A stretch of 50,305 nucleotides of DNA from Kineothrix sp. MSJ-39. Its GTDB lineage: Bacteria > Bacillota > Clostridia > Lachnospirales > Lachnospiraceae. The position numbers and the translations under genes were made by a program. Position 1 is the stretch's first letter. Every line of letters starts with the position of its first letter. The stretch is taken from contig NZ_JAHLPN010000023.1 in assembly GCF_018917935.1 (NCBI RefSeq), positions 1 through 50,305 on the forward strand. The letters are read 5' to 3'. The notes beneath the pieces were generated by a model. That model did no database searches, was not told where the DNA came from, and was given only the letters and a program-made list of their open reading frames with translations. Shown piece by piece: positions 33,601-42,581 of this stretch.

Positions 33601-36600
33601 ATCGCCAACTTCAAACACATCTGTACTTGTATCGGTAATTTTCCATGTACCGGTTATCTTTTTACCGTCATACTCAGCTTCTCCGGCTATAACGATCAGA
33701 TCCTGCACCGTGTCTCCATATGTGCCAGTCAATACCGGATCTTTGGTAACCTTCGGTATTGGATTTGTCGTAGTAAATTCAACCGGCTCTATTGGTACTG
33801 TTATATTGCCCGCCTTATCAATAGCCGCTATCCAGACTGCAGTTTTTTTGTTCGGATGCAGCGGATAGAAAAATAAAGGCTGCCCAAAGTCACTTAATTC
33901 AATTGTATTATCACCCTTTGTTCCTTCTGTTTTAAAGATTGCGGGAAATGTATCAGGACCGGATTGAAGCTCACTATTCTTATTTTCCCGAATCCATCTT
34001 GCGGTATAATAAAGCCTAGTCGGTGCATTCAAATCCCAATCAGTGCCTGCATCCCATTTTCCATCCTTCTGCGTAGCAAACGGCTGATACTTCGGATCAC
34101 TGTTCATATAATTCTTTACATCTGTTTTGCAGTTATCATATGTATAACTGGCTCCCTCTTTAAACTCCCCTTCCGATACAAAAAACCACATCAGCGTTGC
34201 ATCCTCGCTTAAATTAACGTTGAGTATCGCCTTGGTATCCTTCAGTGTACCGTCTTCTTTTTTCGGCTCAGATACTGTCACGACAGGAGCATTCGCATCC
34301 ACCACGATACCCTCAGTGCAAATATAATCACTCAGATTTCCGGCATTATCCATAGCATAGGCATAGACAATATAATTGCCATCATTCTTTAATGCATCTC
34401 TTACTGTGCCTACATTTCCGGCTCCACTACTTACTCGTATAAATCCTTTCTTTATATCCCATGCTCCTTTTTGCAATGCATCTAATTCTTCCTTTGTCTT
34501 TACTGCTGCTTCACCATCTGCAGCAGCATCGTCAATTTCCTGAACATAACAGTAGTACTCTGCACAAATCAATGCAGTAACATCACTGACCCCATTTACA
34601 CCCTGTTTTTTATCATTCGCCTTGATCTTAATCTCAAGCGTATTATCATTATAAAGATGTCCGAAACTGACAGTATTTAAGAGCTTTCTCCACCAGTTTT
34701 CCTGAATCCGGATACCATAACCTTCTGTATTTCCATTTTCATCTTCCCATATCGGTGCAGTTGTATCAATCATAAGCGTTACGTCCACAGGTTCTGAAAT
34801 ATAACCTGTTACCGGGTCTTTTCCATAAAGTGTCTGGGTATGCATGCTTTCCTGCGTAAAAGTATAGCCCGGATTTATGCCTTTAATCGCATCCTCAAGA
34901 CTTGTATAAAACTCTACCTGTCCGCTTAAGCCTGCAGCATCTTCCTTGCTGTCTCTGTATATAATATTTTTCATTCGTGTTGATACCAAACCGCCATTAT
35001 CTGTAACATTATGTTCAGAAAAACCTACTGAAACACCGTCATTTTTCCAATAATAAGGATCATTCGTATACCATCTGGTTGTAGACATAGAAGTCTGCTT
35101 CAGTGTAAAGGCAGGCTTGATCTGGAAATTTGCAGATAGTTTGCCCTTATAGTTGCCTGTACCGGTAATCGTAACTTTTGCATGATCAGATATATCTGTA
35201 TTATCCTCAGCAGTTACAATAAAGTCCTTATCTTTAACAAGTGTATAAGCAGCTCCGGCATTTTCTTTTTCATCCTTAATTTCTGTATCCACAAGCTTAT
35301 CATCCCAGGCTGTCGGAATAATAGATTTACCTGTATAATATGCTATGACATTTTCGGAATCATCAAACGTTATCCCGTTTACAGTCAAATCTTTTGGCGT
35401 AATCTTTGCTATAAGCTGATCTGTGATCAATTCGCCACAGCTTTTATTTGTTACCTTAATATAAAAAGGATAGTCTCCAGCATCGGTGATCATATACATT
35501 TTTTCTTTTGCTGAACCAAATTCCTTCTCGACAATCCATGTCTTCTGATCATCCGTGCTGTACTCAACCTGGTTTGGATCAGACCAGTCCTGTCCATACC
35601 ACCATATTGCTTCTGATGTATTGCAGGTCTGAATATACTCTCCATCTTCTAACTGTGGGAACTGCAGTTTATCACCTTCATCAGGTTTAAACTCAACTGC
35701 ATACGCATTCCATGCCTTATGTTCCTTTCCGTCATAGATAATTTCAGCATTTTTTGCACCACATACATCAAAGTCACCCAGACGCATTTCACCCTTACCA
35801 ATTGTAAAGTAGATCGTAAAAGAACCAACATAGTCTCCTTTACCGGTAATCGTTACCTGCGGTGCCTTTGTGGCATCAAAGTTTTCCTCGCCCTCTTTCA
35901 GAGAATACGCCTCTGCATTATTTTTATAGACTACTGTATAATCCGGGGTGTTTACGGTTTTATCGCCACCGGAGCCAAGCATACCATAACCATTATATAT
36001 TGGAGCAGTAAGCTCTTTTTCGTCTCCACCTACAGATTTCCATGTGATTTTTGACAATATCTGTGGATAGCTGTCATAAGTACGTCCATCCAGTCCTTCG
36101 ATGGTAAGTGCCTTATTTGCATAGGCTTTTTCAATATTTACTTTATTGCAGGACGTATCTTTACATTGACCATCCTCTCCCCAGTTATGTGCTGTAATTG
36201 TTACATATGATTCAGGCATAATAAAATACTTATTATTTGTAAGAAGTGGATGAGATCCTGTAGAATCTATATAATTACAGGCATTATCATCTACATAAAT
36301 TACAGATTCCGCCTCTTGCTTATTCTTACTGTAAAGCCCGTAGGTCTCATCCTCAAAGGATGTGACAGTTTCAGTATTTTTGTCCTCTGGCAGAGTAATG
36401 CCATCCTCAGGAAGTACCTTATACCACACCTCAGATTCTCCGGTATAACCTGCCAAAGCATCACCAAACTTTACTGATGATGTTCCGGTGTAAAAAATCT
36501 CCAGTTGACTGTCAGCATTTCCATAAAATGCAGGGATATCATCTGCTGAAAATTCATCTATTACCGCAGTAACTGTTTTTTCTGCAATATACGCTGATTC

Positions 36601-37413
36601 TAGCTGCGTATTTGCTCCGTTTATACGAAGTATGGCATCAAATAAATCCACGGCATAAAATCCTTCTGCCTGTGTAGTGGAGGTTACCGCCGCATTATCT
36701 AATTCAAGTTCACCCTTACTTAACATGATTGTGGACTGACCCTTTCTCGAACCTTCATAAGGTGCACCGCTTACCTCTACACCGTCTTTCAGTGTAAGAT
36801 TTGCATCTGATATTTCAATGAATCCACCCTCAATCTTAATATTCTGCAGGGTAATGTTTTTATAAAAGCAATCAATAACAGTGGTATAGCCGCTGCCTGT
36901 CAGGGTATACGTACCATTTTCCGAGCATATAGTAATAGGAATTCGAAGTAAAACATCTCCCCATTCCGCTACATCTTCGTCTATAGTTGTATCTTTTAAT
37001 AATACAATCTTTACAGACGCCCAATCTTTAAATTCATCTTTTGCAGAGCTATTATCACTCAGATAATCTGTCGCTGACTTCCAGGATGAATAATAAGTAG
37101 AAGCAACTATACCATCCTCCTTTGTTACTTCAATTCTGACAGTTGCATCCTCTGCATCAACATTCGTCTCATTTGTTTCTGTCGTATCGTCATTTAACAG
37201 TGCCACATATGCATTGCCGGAAACTCCGGAACTTTGGATCATATTAGAACTTACTACACCCGTCCTGTCAGTTTCTGTTTCAGCAGTCTCTGTTTTTGCC
37301 AAAACTGATAGTGCAGAAAAATCTATTGCATTCCCCATCAATGCAACAATCAGCCCTATTACAAACAGTTGCTTTCCCAGAGTTCTCCCCACTCTTGTAT
37401 TTTTCTTTTTCAT
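30640..37413 (-). CDS. Giant secreted surface protein with MBG-like repeats and BspA-like end (about 2257 residues)
   Basis: A second very large exported protein. After a signal peptide (ending near VLAKTE) comes a beta-helix-like region, then many repeats of about 80-100 residues with ITGTWxxxD...TFTPD-type signatures resembling MBG or YDG surface domains. A cysteine-containing segment follows (CEHAKTEVKGAVKATC, CLICGK), then a short P/T-rich linker and a C-terminal leucine-rich BspA-like stretch (AFKGNKKVQKIVIGKNVKQIG). No LPxTG. The ATG at 37411-37413 is chosen; the frame is open to 37455 and the ribosome site is ambiguous. Likely role is host or polysaccharide adhesion. Strongest unknown: how it is held on the cell. 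Confidence 0.85.
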   Translation of the reverse strand: MKKKNTRVGRTLGKQLFVIGLIVALMGNAIDFSALSVLAKTETAETETDRTGVVSSNMIQSSGVSGNAYVALLNDDTTETNETNVDAEDATVRIEVTKEDGIVASTYYSSWKSATDYLSDNSSAKDEFKDWASVKIVLLKDTTIDEDVAEWGDVLLRIPITICSENGTYTLTGSGYTTVIDCFYKNITLQNIKIEGGFIEISDANLTLKDGVEVSGAPYEGSRKGQSTIMLSKGELELDNAAVTSTTQAEGFYAVDLFDAILRINGANTQLESAYIAEKTVTAVIDEFSADDIPAFYGNADSQLEIFYTGTSSVKFGDALAGYTGESEVWYKVLPEDGITLPEDKNTETVTSFEDETYGLYSKNKQEAESVIYVDDNACNYIDSTGSHPLLTNNKYFIMPESYVTITAHNWGEDGQCKDTSCNKVNIEKAYANKALTIEGLDGRTYDSYPQILSKITWKSVGGDEKELTAPIYNGYGMLGSGGDKTVNTPDYTVVYKNNAEAYSLKEGEENFDATKAPQVTITGKGDYVGSFTIYFTIGKGEMRLGDFDVCGAKNAEIIYDGKEHKAWNAYAVEFKPDEGDKLQFPQLEDGEYIQTCNTSEAIWWYGQDWSDPNQVEYSTDDQKTWIVEKEFGSAKEKMYMITDAGDYPFYIKVTNKSCGELITDQLIAKITPKDLTVNGITFDDSENVIAYYTGKSIIPTAWDDKLVDTEIKDEKENAGAAYTLVKDKDFIVTAEDNTDISDHAKVTITGTGNYKGKLSANFQIKPAFTLKQTSMSTTRWYTNDPYYWKNDGVSVGFSEHNVTDNGGLVSTRMKNIIYRDSKEDAAGLSGQVEFYTSLEDAIKGINPGYTFTQESMHTQTLYGKDPVTGYISEPVDVTLMIDTTAPIWEDENGNTEGYGIRIQENWWRKLLNTVSFGHLYNDNTLEIKIKANDKKQGVNGVSDVTALICAEYYCYVQEIDDAAADGEAAVKTKEELDALQKGAWDIKKGFIRVSSGAGNVGTVRDALKNDGNYIVYAYAMDNAGNLSDYICTEGIVVDANAPVVTVSEPKKEDGTLKDTKAILNVNLSEDATLMWFFVSEGEFKEGASYTYDNCKTDVKNYMNSDPKYQPFATQKDGKWDAGTDWDLNAPTRLYYTARWIRENKNSELQSGPDTFPAIFKTEGTKGDNTIELSDFGQPLFFYPLHPNKKTAVWIAAIDKAGNITVPIEPVEFTTTNPIPKVTKDPVLTGTYGDTVQDLIVIAGEAEYDGKKITGTWKITDTSTDVFEVGDTRLVQVTFTPDATIYGDTYETTVAYVTPTIAPHPIIIKVADMHKTYGEPCPGIDDLDFAIDESTPLVIGDTQDTIKENLVIEIPEDAAKPDSNYGNYRISFKLENKNYNVTAWKCYADLADVDTVEYCQLVIAKAAGKINTLPEFNATQNVQYQYEGEFAAFDLGVEAGHKEAALQYTITDAKKASGDVITDAAEIANKLLSVSADGRVTLKGAGSAKITISLPESTNYTAATPLTVDVNIKKADITIPVFTSTSIYANVAMPAYDMISKNGLQADRLGTVIYGDGSEDNKAAVVGMTIEINGTVVDNVTAKEAFFDQLPYVAENGKILCVINKSDTYVPKTAIVTIPVTTENCTINGGAGIVFQFEKTDKFTVQPDAEVKAERALTYGESLSEIGFQDVSFVDTADSSITVSGTLEWETPDAVLTVGTHQVNYIFKPSDMNYKQYEDTVTVTVNKAKAKLTKTPVMDSYIYNPLAVLSEDLLNEKAKEQGYVAGIDGGKISGTWHFVDPAVINKPLKAGNSSYEIYFTPDDVAYEAYYDFDAVKTTVTISVKKATPYISTRPQPANAYTHGEYLNTQVLIGTVIYGNGMGSAGTGIDANTSVAGTFTWKTPSTKLIYLGNKTFDYIFTPEDTDSYEEVTGSVAITVNQAQNAPFMPGSTMNVAYSCETVGSVELPQDWKWSDTDMETVLTENIAVSATAIYEGADKGSYVNESVMIQITRAACEHAKTEVKGAVKATCAAEGTTGEIWCLICGKKISDGVSIPKDASNHTSLVSKELRPATTKQEGIMSYSCSGCGYYEEKRIAKIETGNDPSDAPSPTPTPEPTVTPMPSQQSTKEPEAGTILQDDKKAGTYQVTSAEKKEVTYMGAVNKKAKNVTIPATIKIDGVTYKVTKIAKKAFKGNKKVQKIVIGKNVKQIGADAFRNCKNLKKIVIQTTKLNDKNVHKKAFRGVKKKTVITVPSKKLKAYKTLLRKKSLPKSVTIKKA

Positions 37414-37482
37414 ATGAATCGTTCCCACTTTCTCCTTTCCAATTTTTTTACACAAACAGGTCTACTCGCCTTTTATTTTTAT

Positions 37483-37511
37483 ACTTTATAAGATTTTATA
37501 AATTTTGGCAA
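37483..37511 (-). promoter_or_regulatory. Promoter of the 2257-residue surface protein
   Basis: TTGCCA (37506-37511), a 17-base spacer and TAAAGT (37483-37488) on the minus strand. Confidence 0.6.
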
Positions 37512-37562
37512 GTCTATATACGTTATTATATGATTATAAAAAGGTTTTTTTGTATATTTGCA

Positions 37563-37600
37563 TTAAAAAAGCGATAACAAAGGTATCTTCATTATCGCTA
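37563..37600 (-). terminator. Terminator after the HAD phosphatase gene
   Basis: On the minus strand AGCGATAA pairs with TTATCGCT, followed by six T residues. The 5' arm overlaps the stop codon of the phosphatase. Confidence 0.85.
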
Positions 37601-38209
37601 AAAAATAATGTTTTCTGTAATGACACTATCTATTTCCTGCCAGCTTTCACATCTCACAAAGTTATCATTTGGAAGTTCTGACTGTCTGTTCCAAGGACGG
37701 TTAAACACAGCCACCTTACAATGATTAAAATGCAGAACATGTTCAAAAGCAGCAGGTGAGTCCTCTACTGCAAAATCAAATGTCATACTGTAAAGCTGTT
37801 CTAGCGTCATATTATATTGATAATCCTGATCAAATGATTCTCGACCATATTTATCTACACAAAACAGAGGAACTCTTTCCAGATGGTGCTCATCAAGCCA
37901 TTTTCTGGATGGCTCATAGGAATTGAAAGGTCTTCCGGTAATAATAAAAACCTCATGTCCTTCATCAACCCACTTATTGATCGTGTCTGAAGCTCCGAAG
38001 GTTTCCTCATAATTTAGCAGATTTTCCGGAAGATGTCCTGCTTCCATCAATTCCTCATACTGTGTATCACTCAAATCAAATGATTTCTGAAGATTAAAAA
38101 ACTGAACCTCCCTGTAAGGTACATCAATTCCAAACAGTTCTTTTGCAATTTTCGTGAAGTACTTTGCTGTTTCACATATGACATCATCGAAATCTATGTA
38201 TATTTTCAT
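37598..38209 (-). CDS. HAD-superfamily phosphatase (5'-nucleotidase-like)
   Basis: A 203-residue HAD hydrolase. Motif I is IDFDDV, with nucleophile D6 and D8. Motif II is the threonine of ITGRPFN, and motif IV is FAVEDSPAAF with two acidic residues. It resembles cytosolic deoxyribonucleotidases (NT5C-type) or related small-molecule phosphatases; the substrate is not certain. AGGGTG precedes the ATG. It lies 21 bases after the shortened DUF3800 gene in the same direction, ahead of a terminator, so the two share a transcript. Confidence 0.8.
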   Translation of the reverse strand: MKIYIDFDDVICETAKYFTKIAKELFGIDVPYREVQFFNLQKSFDLSDTQYEELMEAGHLPENLLNYEETFGASDTINKWVDEGHEVFIITGRPFNSYEPSRKWLDEHHLERVPLFCVDKYGRESFDQDYQYNMTLEQLYSMTFDFAVEDSPAAFEHVLHFNHCKVAVFNRPWNRQSELPNDNFVRCESWQEIDSVITENIIF

Positions 38210-38230
38210 TGTTTCACCCTATAAATAGAA

Positions 38231-38623
38231 TTATTTTATCAACCCATCAATTGAATTTTCAATTTTATAATATTTAAGTTTTCCCGATAATGTAATTTTA
38301 TCTATAGCTTCTTTCCTATTTACAACAACTGTTAGATAAGAAATCGGACACCTAGTAACAAAATTTAACATCTTATATATTAACTTTCTTCTCTCATCAA
38401 TTGAATATTTGGCAAACACTTCTTCTCGTCGAATTAATGGTCCAGTATGTATATACTCCACATCAAATCCTGATATACGGACACTTTTTTCCAATTTTGA
38501 AACTTGTTGATCTATATTATTATTTTGGTCATGAAAAACAAAAGTAACCAAATAATAAGCTGGACGCTCCTTAATTTCCCCAAAATCACCCGATTCATCA
38601 ATAAAAATACTTAATTTCTTCAT
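38231..38623 (-). CDS. DUF3800 protein, C-terminally shortened
   Basis: A 130-residue protein with the DUF3800 start, IFIDESGDFGE (6-16), whose acidic residues are the putative nuclease-like active site, followed by the YYLVTFVF strand and VEYIHTG. DUF3800 proteins are, from memory, usually 200-260 residues with a further acidic motif in the second half. This one stops after YYKIENSIDGLIK and the phosphatase gene follows at once, so the second half seems lost. It may be a remnant or a minimal form. AGGGGA precedes the ATG. A compact structured RNA lies directly upstream. Confidence 0.75.
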   Translation of the reverse strand: MKKLSIFIDESGDFGEIKERPAYYLVTFVFHDQNNNIDQQVSKLEKSVRISGFDVEYIHTGPLIRREEVFAKYSIDERRKLIYKMLNFVTRCPISYLTVVVNRKEAIDKITLSGKLKYYKIENSIDGLIK

Positions 38624-38649
38624 TCGTATTTCCCCTATATATTAGAAAT

Positions 38650-38720
38650 GGCGGGAAATTCTTCCCGCCTACGGTGGTCCAAAGAGCTTTCGCCCAGACC
38701 AAAACTGTAACTAGCTACAG
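38650..38720 (-). ncRNA. Three-hairpin structured RNA upstream of the DUF3800 gene
   Basis: On the minus strand three hairpins follow one another: CTGTA-loop-TACAG (38705-38720); GGTCT GGGC-GAAA-GCTC TTT GGACC (38676-38700), with a GNRA tetraloop and a bulge; and GGCGGGAA-GAAT-TTCCCGCC (38650-38669). The last lacks a good T-run. Candidate promoter: TTGCAG and TAAAAT, 17 bases apart, about 25 bases upstream. Structured RNAs beside DUF3800 genes have been reported as several RNA motifs; whether this is one of them needs a covariance-model search. Confidence 0.6.
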
Positions 38721-38801
38721 CCTTTATTCTATGTAAATTTTATCATAAACATACCAATTCTGCAAGTAATTAGATTTTTATACTTTATTACCGCTCAAAA
38801 A

Positions 38802-38873
38802 TGTTCCCTGCGGGAATCGAACCCACAACTACAGCTTAGGAGGCTATTGTTATATCCATTTAACTAAGAGAAC
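38802..38873 (-). tRNA. tRNA-Arg (anticodon CCU)
   Basis: A 72-base tRNA with acceptor GTTCTCT paired to AGGGAAC, discriminator A, anticodon loop CTCCTAA giving CCU, and T-stem GTGGG/CCCGC. CCA is not encoded. It forms the border between the core genes to the right and the surface-protein/DUF3800 region to the left. Confidence 0.93.
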
Positions 38874-38886
38874 AATGATAAACTGA

Positions 38887-39771
38887 TCATTCCGGGAAAT
38901 TGATATGACCCTGCATCCAGATGATCCCTTTGAATCTTCTGCCGGTTTTTGGCTCGCCCAAAAGATCCTTTTTATTGATGCTGACATCAAAATAAAGATC
39001 ATTACAGCAGATTGTCATCTGACAAATTTCTTCTTTGGTCATTTTATTTTCCACGAACTGATAATCTACAATTTCACCTAACACAGAATACTGGTCACAT
39101 TCTACACCGTATGGCATAAAATAAGTATCTACCAGTGTAAATACATCCTGTTTCAGGATTTTTCTGGAGATATTCGTGTAAGTATCGATATCTTCCAGTG
39201 TCAGACTTTCCATGGCATCTTCATCACCGTTTCTTGCTGCGGCGATCAATTTACTTCTATTGATGCTTTCCTTTTTCGTCTTTTTCAGATCAGACTCTCT
39301 TTTTTCGAGAGGAAGAAGGATCGTACCATCTACAGACAAAGCACTTAAGATCAAAGAAGTTCCTTTGATGGGAAGTCTGTTCGCATTCTTTATTTTAAGG
39401 TATGATATCACATTTTGCAAATAAAAAATAAGAGAAACACCAACTTTTACATCATCACAGATTCCGGCGTAAGATTCTTTTTCCGCATGACGCTCAATGG
39501 AAATATCTTCGTAGGAACTGATCTGTGTTCCCCGACTGTAAGGAAAATAATAATCAAATACAAACTGATTTTCTTCATTAAATTCCCCACGTACCGTAAT
39601 ACCAAGATTTTCAGCGAAATCCATGCTGTATTCCGCAAACATGATATCCATATCATTTGTGGATGTATATTTCTTTTCATCTGCATTCTGAATGACATAT
39701 GCCAGCAGATTATTTACCTGTAATCTTGATTTTAAATTGCTGAATCCGATCGCACGTAAATATCGATGCAT
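38887..39771 (-). CDS. DUF3881 family protein
   Basis: A 294-residue cytoplasmic protein starting MHRYLRAIGFS, a beginning I associate with DUF3881, a family restricted largely to Lachnospiraceae. The function is unknown. The start is the ATG with AAAGGAGG at good spacing; a longer frame would place that site inside the gene. No signal peptide or membrane helix. It lies between tRNA-Arg and serS in the same direction. Confidence 0.8.
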   Translation of the reverse strand: MHRYLRAIGFSNLKSRLQVNNLLAYVIQNADEKKYTSTNDMDIMFAEYSMDFAENLGITVRGEFNEENQFVFDYYFPYSRGTQISSYEDISIERHAEKESYAGICDDVKVGVSLIFYLQNVISYLKIKNANRLPIKGTSLILSALSVDGTILLPLEKRESDLKKTKKESINRSKLIAAARNGDEDAMESLTLEDIDTYTNISRKILKQDVFTLVDTYFMPYGVECDQYSVLGEIVDYQFVENKMTKEEICQMTICCNDLYFDVSINKKDLLGEPKTGRRFKGIIWMQGHINFPE

Positions 39772-39848
39772 GGATCTCGCCTCCTTTCTCATTTCATTGT
39801 TTTTTCTGATCTAATATTAACTGGTTTACATAATAATAAATCAGTATC

Positions 39849-41135
39849 TTATTTCTTTCTGATCTCTGTCATACCACCCATATATGGCTGCAGTACTTCC
39901 GGGATTGCAACAGAGCCATCTTCTCTTAAGTTGTTCTCCAGAAATGCGATCAGCATACGTGGTGGTGCAACTACAGTATTATTTAATGTATGTGCAAAAT
40001 ATTTGTTACCGTCTTTTCCTTTCACTCTGATCTTTAATCTTCTTGCCTGTGCATCACCAAGGTTAGAGCAGCTACCTACTTCAAAGTACTTCTTCTGTCT
40101 TGGAGACCATGCTTCTACATCATAAGATTTTACCTTCAGATCTGCCAGATCACCGGAGCAGCACTCAATTGTACGAACCGGAATATCCATAGAACGGAAC
40201 AGATCAACTGTATTCTGCCATAATTTATCAAACCACATCTTAGATTCTTCAGGCTTACATACAACGATCATTTCCTGCTTCTCAAACTGATGGATACGAT
40301 ATACGCCACGCTCCTCAATACCATGCGCACCTTTTTCTTTACGGAAGCATGGAGAATAGCTTGTCAGTGTTTTTGGAAGCTGTTCTTCCGGTACAATTGT
40401 ATCAATGAATTTACCGATCATGGAATGTTCACTTGTTCCGATCAGATAAAGATCTTCGCCTTCAATCTTATACATCATGGCATCCATTTCAGCAAAGCTC
40501 ATAACACCTGTTACAACATTGGAACGGATCATGAAAGGTGGTACACAATAAGTAAATCCACGGTTGATCATGAAATCTCTTGCATAAGCAAGTACTGCAG
40601 AATGTAATCTTGCAATATCGCCCATTAAATAGTAGAAACCATTTCCTGCTACTCTGCCTGCTGCATCCAGATCAATACCATCAAAGCTTTCCATGATCTC
40701 TGTATGATAAGGAATTTCAAAATCAGGAACAACCGGTTCACCATATCTTGTAATCTCTACATTTTCAGAATCATCTTTACCGATCGGTACAGAAGGATCA
40801 ATGATATTCGGAATTACCATCATATCTTTTAAGATTTTCTCATCATATTCCTTTTCAAGAACTTCCAGCTCAGAAAGACGGCTTGCAAATTCAGCAACTT
40901 TCTTCTTTGCTTCTTCTGCTTCTTCTTTCTTGCCCTGTCCCATGAGTGCTCCGATTTCTTTTGAAATCTTATTTCTGTTAGCACGAAGGCTGTCTGCTTC
41001 CTGCTGTGCATCTCTCTTCTTCTGATCCAGTTCAATTACTTCATCTACAAGCGGAAGCTTTTCGTTCTGGAATTTGTTCTCGATGTTTTTCTTTACAACA
41101 TCCGGATTCTCTCTTAAAAATTTAATGTCTAACAT
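39849..41135 (-). CDS. serS: Seryl-tRNA synthetase
   Basis: Charges tRNA-Ser (and tRNA-Sec where present). The 428-residue class II enzyme has the N-terminal coiled-coil arm (about 30-100) that grips the long variable arm of tRNA-Ser, motif 2 (GIEERGVYRIHQFEKQEM) and motif 3 (PPRMLIAFLENN). Length is normal. Gene spacing to the DUF4446 gene upstream is 33 bases and no T-box was seen, so it may be transcribed from upstream. Confidence 0.97.
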   Translation of the reverse strand: MLDIKFLRENPDVVKKNIENKFQNEKLPLVDEVIELDQKKRDAQQEADSLRANRNKISKEIGALMGQGKKEEAEEAKKKVAEFASRLSELEVLEKEYDEKILKDMMVIPNIIDPSVPIGKDDSENVEITRYGEPVVPDFEIPYHTEIMESFDGIDLDAAGRVAGNGFYYLMGDIARLHSAVLAYARDFMINRGFTYCVPPFMIRSNVVTGVMSFAEMDAMMYKIEGEDLYLIGTSEHSMIGKFIDTIVPEEQLPKTLTSYSPCFRKEKGAHGIEERGVYRIHQFEKQEMIVVCKPEESKMWFDKLWQNTVDLFRSMDIPVRTIECCSGDLADLKVKSYDVEAWSPRQKKYFEVGSCSNLGDAQARRLKIRVKGKDGNKYFAHTLNNTVVAPPRMLIAFLENNLREDGSVAIPEVLQPYMGGMTEIRKK

Positions 41136-41168
41136 ACTCTTTTCCTCTTTTCTATTTTTTCATAAATT

Positions 41169-41678
41169 TTATTCATGCATTGCAATACTGAGTGCTTTCT
41201 GTTCTTCTTCTCCAAGAGAAATTTCACATTCTCCTTTTTTAATTTCCTTTGTATAAGAATAACAGCCATCTGTACTGTGTACAGAATTGATAATAAAACC
41301 ATTATTACCTTCATCCAAAAGTGCCAGAGAATAACTGAGCTGTCCGCCCATCTGCTTAAATGCGTCATATTTTACAATACCGATTTTCTGGAAAACCGTT
41401 TCCAATCTCTTGTAAATATGACGAATTTCTTTTCCATTGTCTTTTGTATCTTTTTTCAGAGTATCGATGTCCTGAAATAAACCTGCTATCTGACTTTCCA
41501 TACTCTGTGCATCACTGCCCTGCATAAATGCTTCATATCGTTTTTTTAATTTTGATTGTTTTACCATGCTGACGATCAGCAAGATAAATAAAATCAAGAT
41601 CAGTACAAGTAATCCAATCAGAATATAAGCAATGTCTATATTTCCAAGTCCTATGCTTTCTAATAACTGGCTCTTCAT
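41169..41678 (-). CDS. DUF4446 family membrane protein
   Basis: A 169-residue protein with one N-terminal membrane helix (about 16-38), a coiled-coil-like segment (about 40-95) and a compact C-terminal domain (QMGGQLSYSLALLDEGNNGF). This is the DUF4446 layout, often found next to parB in clostridia. The function is unknown; the position suggests a link to chromosome segregation or the cell envelope. AAGGAGG precedes the ATG. Confidence 0.8.
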   Translation of the reverse strand: MKSQLLESIGLGNIDIAYILIGLLVLILILFILLIVSMVKQSKLKKRYEAFMQGSDAQSMESQIAGLFQDIDTLKKDTKDNGKEIRHIYKRLETVFQKIGIVKYDAFKQMGGQLSYSLALLDEGNNGFIINSVHSTDGCYSYTKEIKKGECEISLGEEEQKALSIAMHE

Positions 41679-41701
41679 ATGTTCCTCCTTGGTTTCTATT
41701 C

Positions 41702-42580
41702 TTATTTCATCAGATCAAGTATCCGGTCAAGTTCATCATGCGAGTAAAACTCAATTTCTATCTTACCGCTTCCATCTTCCTTTGGAACAATATTTACTTT
41801 TGTACCAAGCTGCGTTTTCAGTTTTTCACTGATATCATCATAGATAACCTGCATACTTTTATCAATCGTTTTTTCTTTTTTCGGCTTTGCAGGCTTACCC
41901 ATATTCTTTACAATCTTTTCAACTTCTCTTACACTCAGCTTTTCATCAAAAATCCTCTGTGCAAGATTATATTGTTCTGCCGGATCTTCTACACCAAGAA
42001 GTGCTCTGGCATGTCCGGTTGTAATCATTTCATCAATGACCATTCTCTGTACATCATCCGACAACTTCAAAAGTCGCATTGAGTTAGTAACTGCTGTTCT
42101 GCTCTTTGATACACGCTCTGCAACTTCATCCTGTTTCAAATGGAATTCATTTAATAATCTCTTATATGCCTGCGCTTCTTCGATTGGATTTAAATTTTCA
42201 CGCTGGATATTCTCGATCAGGGAAATTTCTACGATTTCCTGATCTGTCAGATTTTTGATAATAACAGGAACCTGTTTCAGACCTGCGAGCTTTGCAGCTC
42301 TCCATCTTCTTTCACCTGCTATGATCTCATAATAATCTTTTCGATCCTGTACTAAAATAGGCTGTAATAAACCATATTGTTTAATGGATTCCGACAATTC
42401 CAACAGCGCATCTTCATCAAAATTTTTTCTAGGCTGTTCTCTGTTTGGTTCTACCTTTGTAATATTAACAAGTGTTTCAGGTCCTTTCGCAGGATCACCT
42501 TTATCACTTTTCTTTTCTGTTTTGACCGGAGGAATCATTGTGTCCAAACCTTTTCCGAGTCCCCTTTTATTTACCGCCAT
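41702..42580 (-). CDS. parB: Chromosome-partitioning protein ParB (Spo0J)
   Basis: Binds parS sites near the origin and spreads or slides as a clamp to load SMC and act with ParA. The 292-residue protein starts NKRGLGKGLDTMIPP, followed by the ParB CTPase domain (GERRWRAAKLAGL, ENIQRENLNPIEEAQAY), the helix-turn-helix region (KQDEVAERVSKSRTAVTNSMRLLKL) and a C-terminal dimer domain. It starts one base after parA stops. The start used here fits AGAAAGG; the frame reaches three codons further. Confidence 0.95.
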   Translation of the reverse strand: MAVNKRGLGKGLDTMIPPVKTEKKSDKGDPAKGPETLVNITKVEPNREQPRKNFDEDALLELSESIKQYGLLQPILVQDRKDYYEIIAGERRWRAAKLAGLKQVPVIIKNLTDQEIVEISLIENIQRENLNPIEEAQAYKRLLNEFHLKQDEVAERVSKSRTAVTNSMRLLKLSDDVQRMVIDEMITTGHARALLGVEDPAEQYNLAQRIFDEKLSVREVEKIVKNMGKPAKPKKEKTIDKSMQVIYDDISEKLKTQLGTKVNIVPKEDGSGKIEIEFYSHDELDRILDLMK

Positions 42581-42581
42581 C

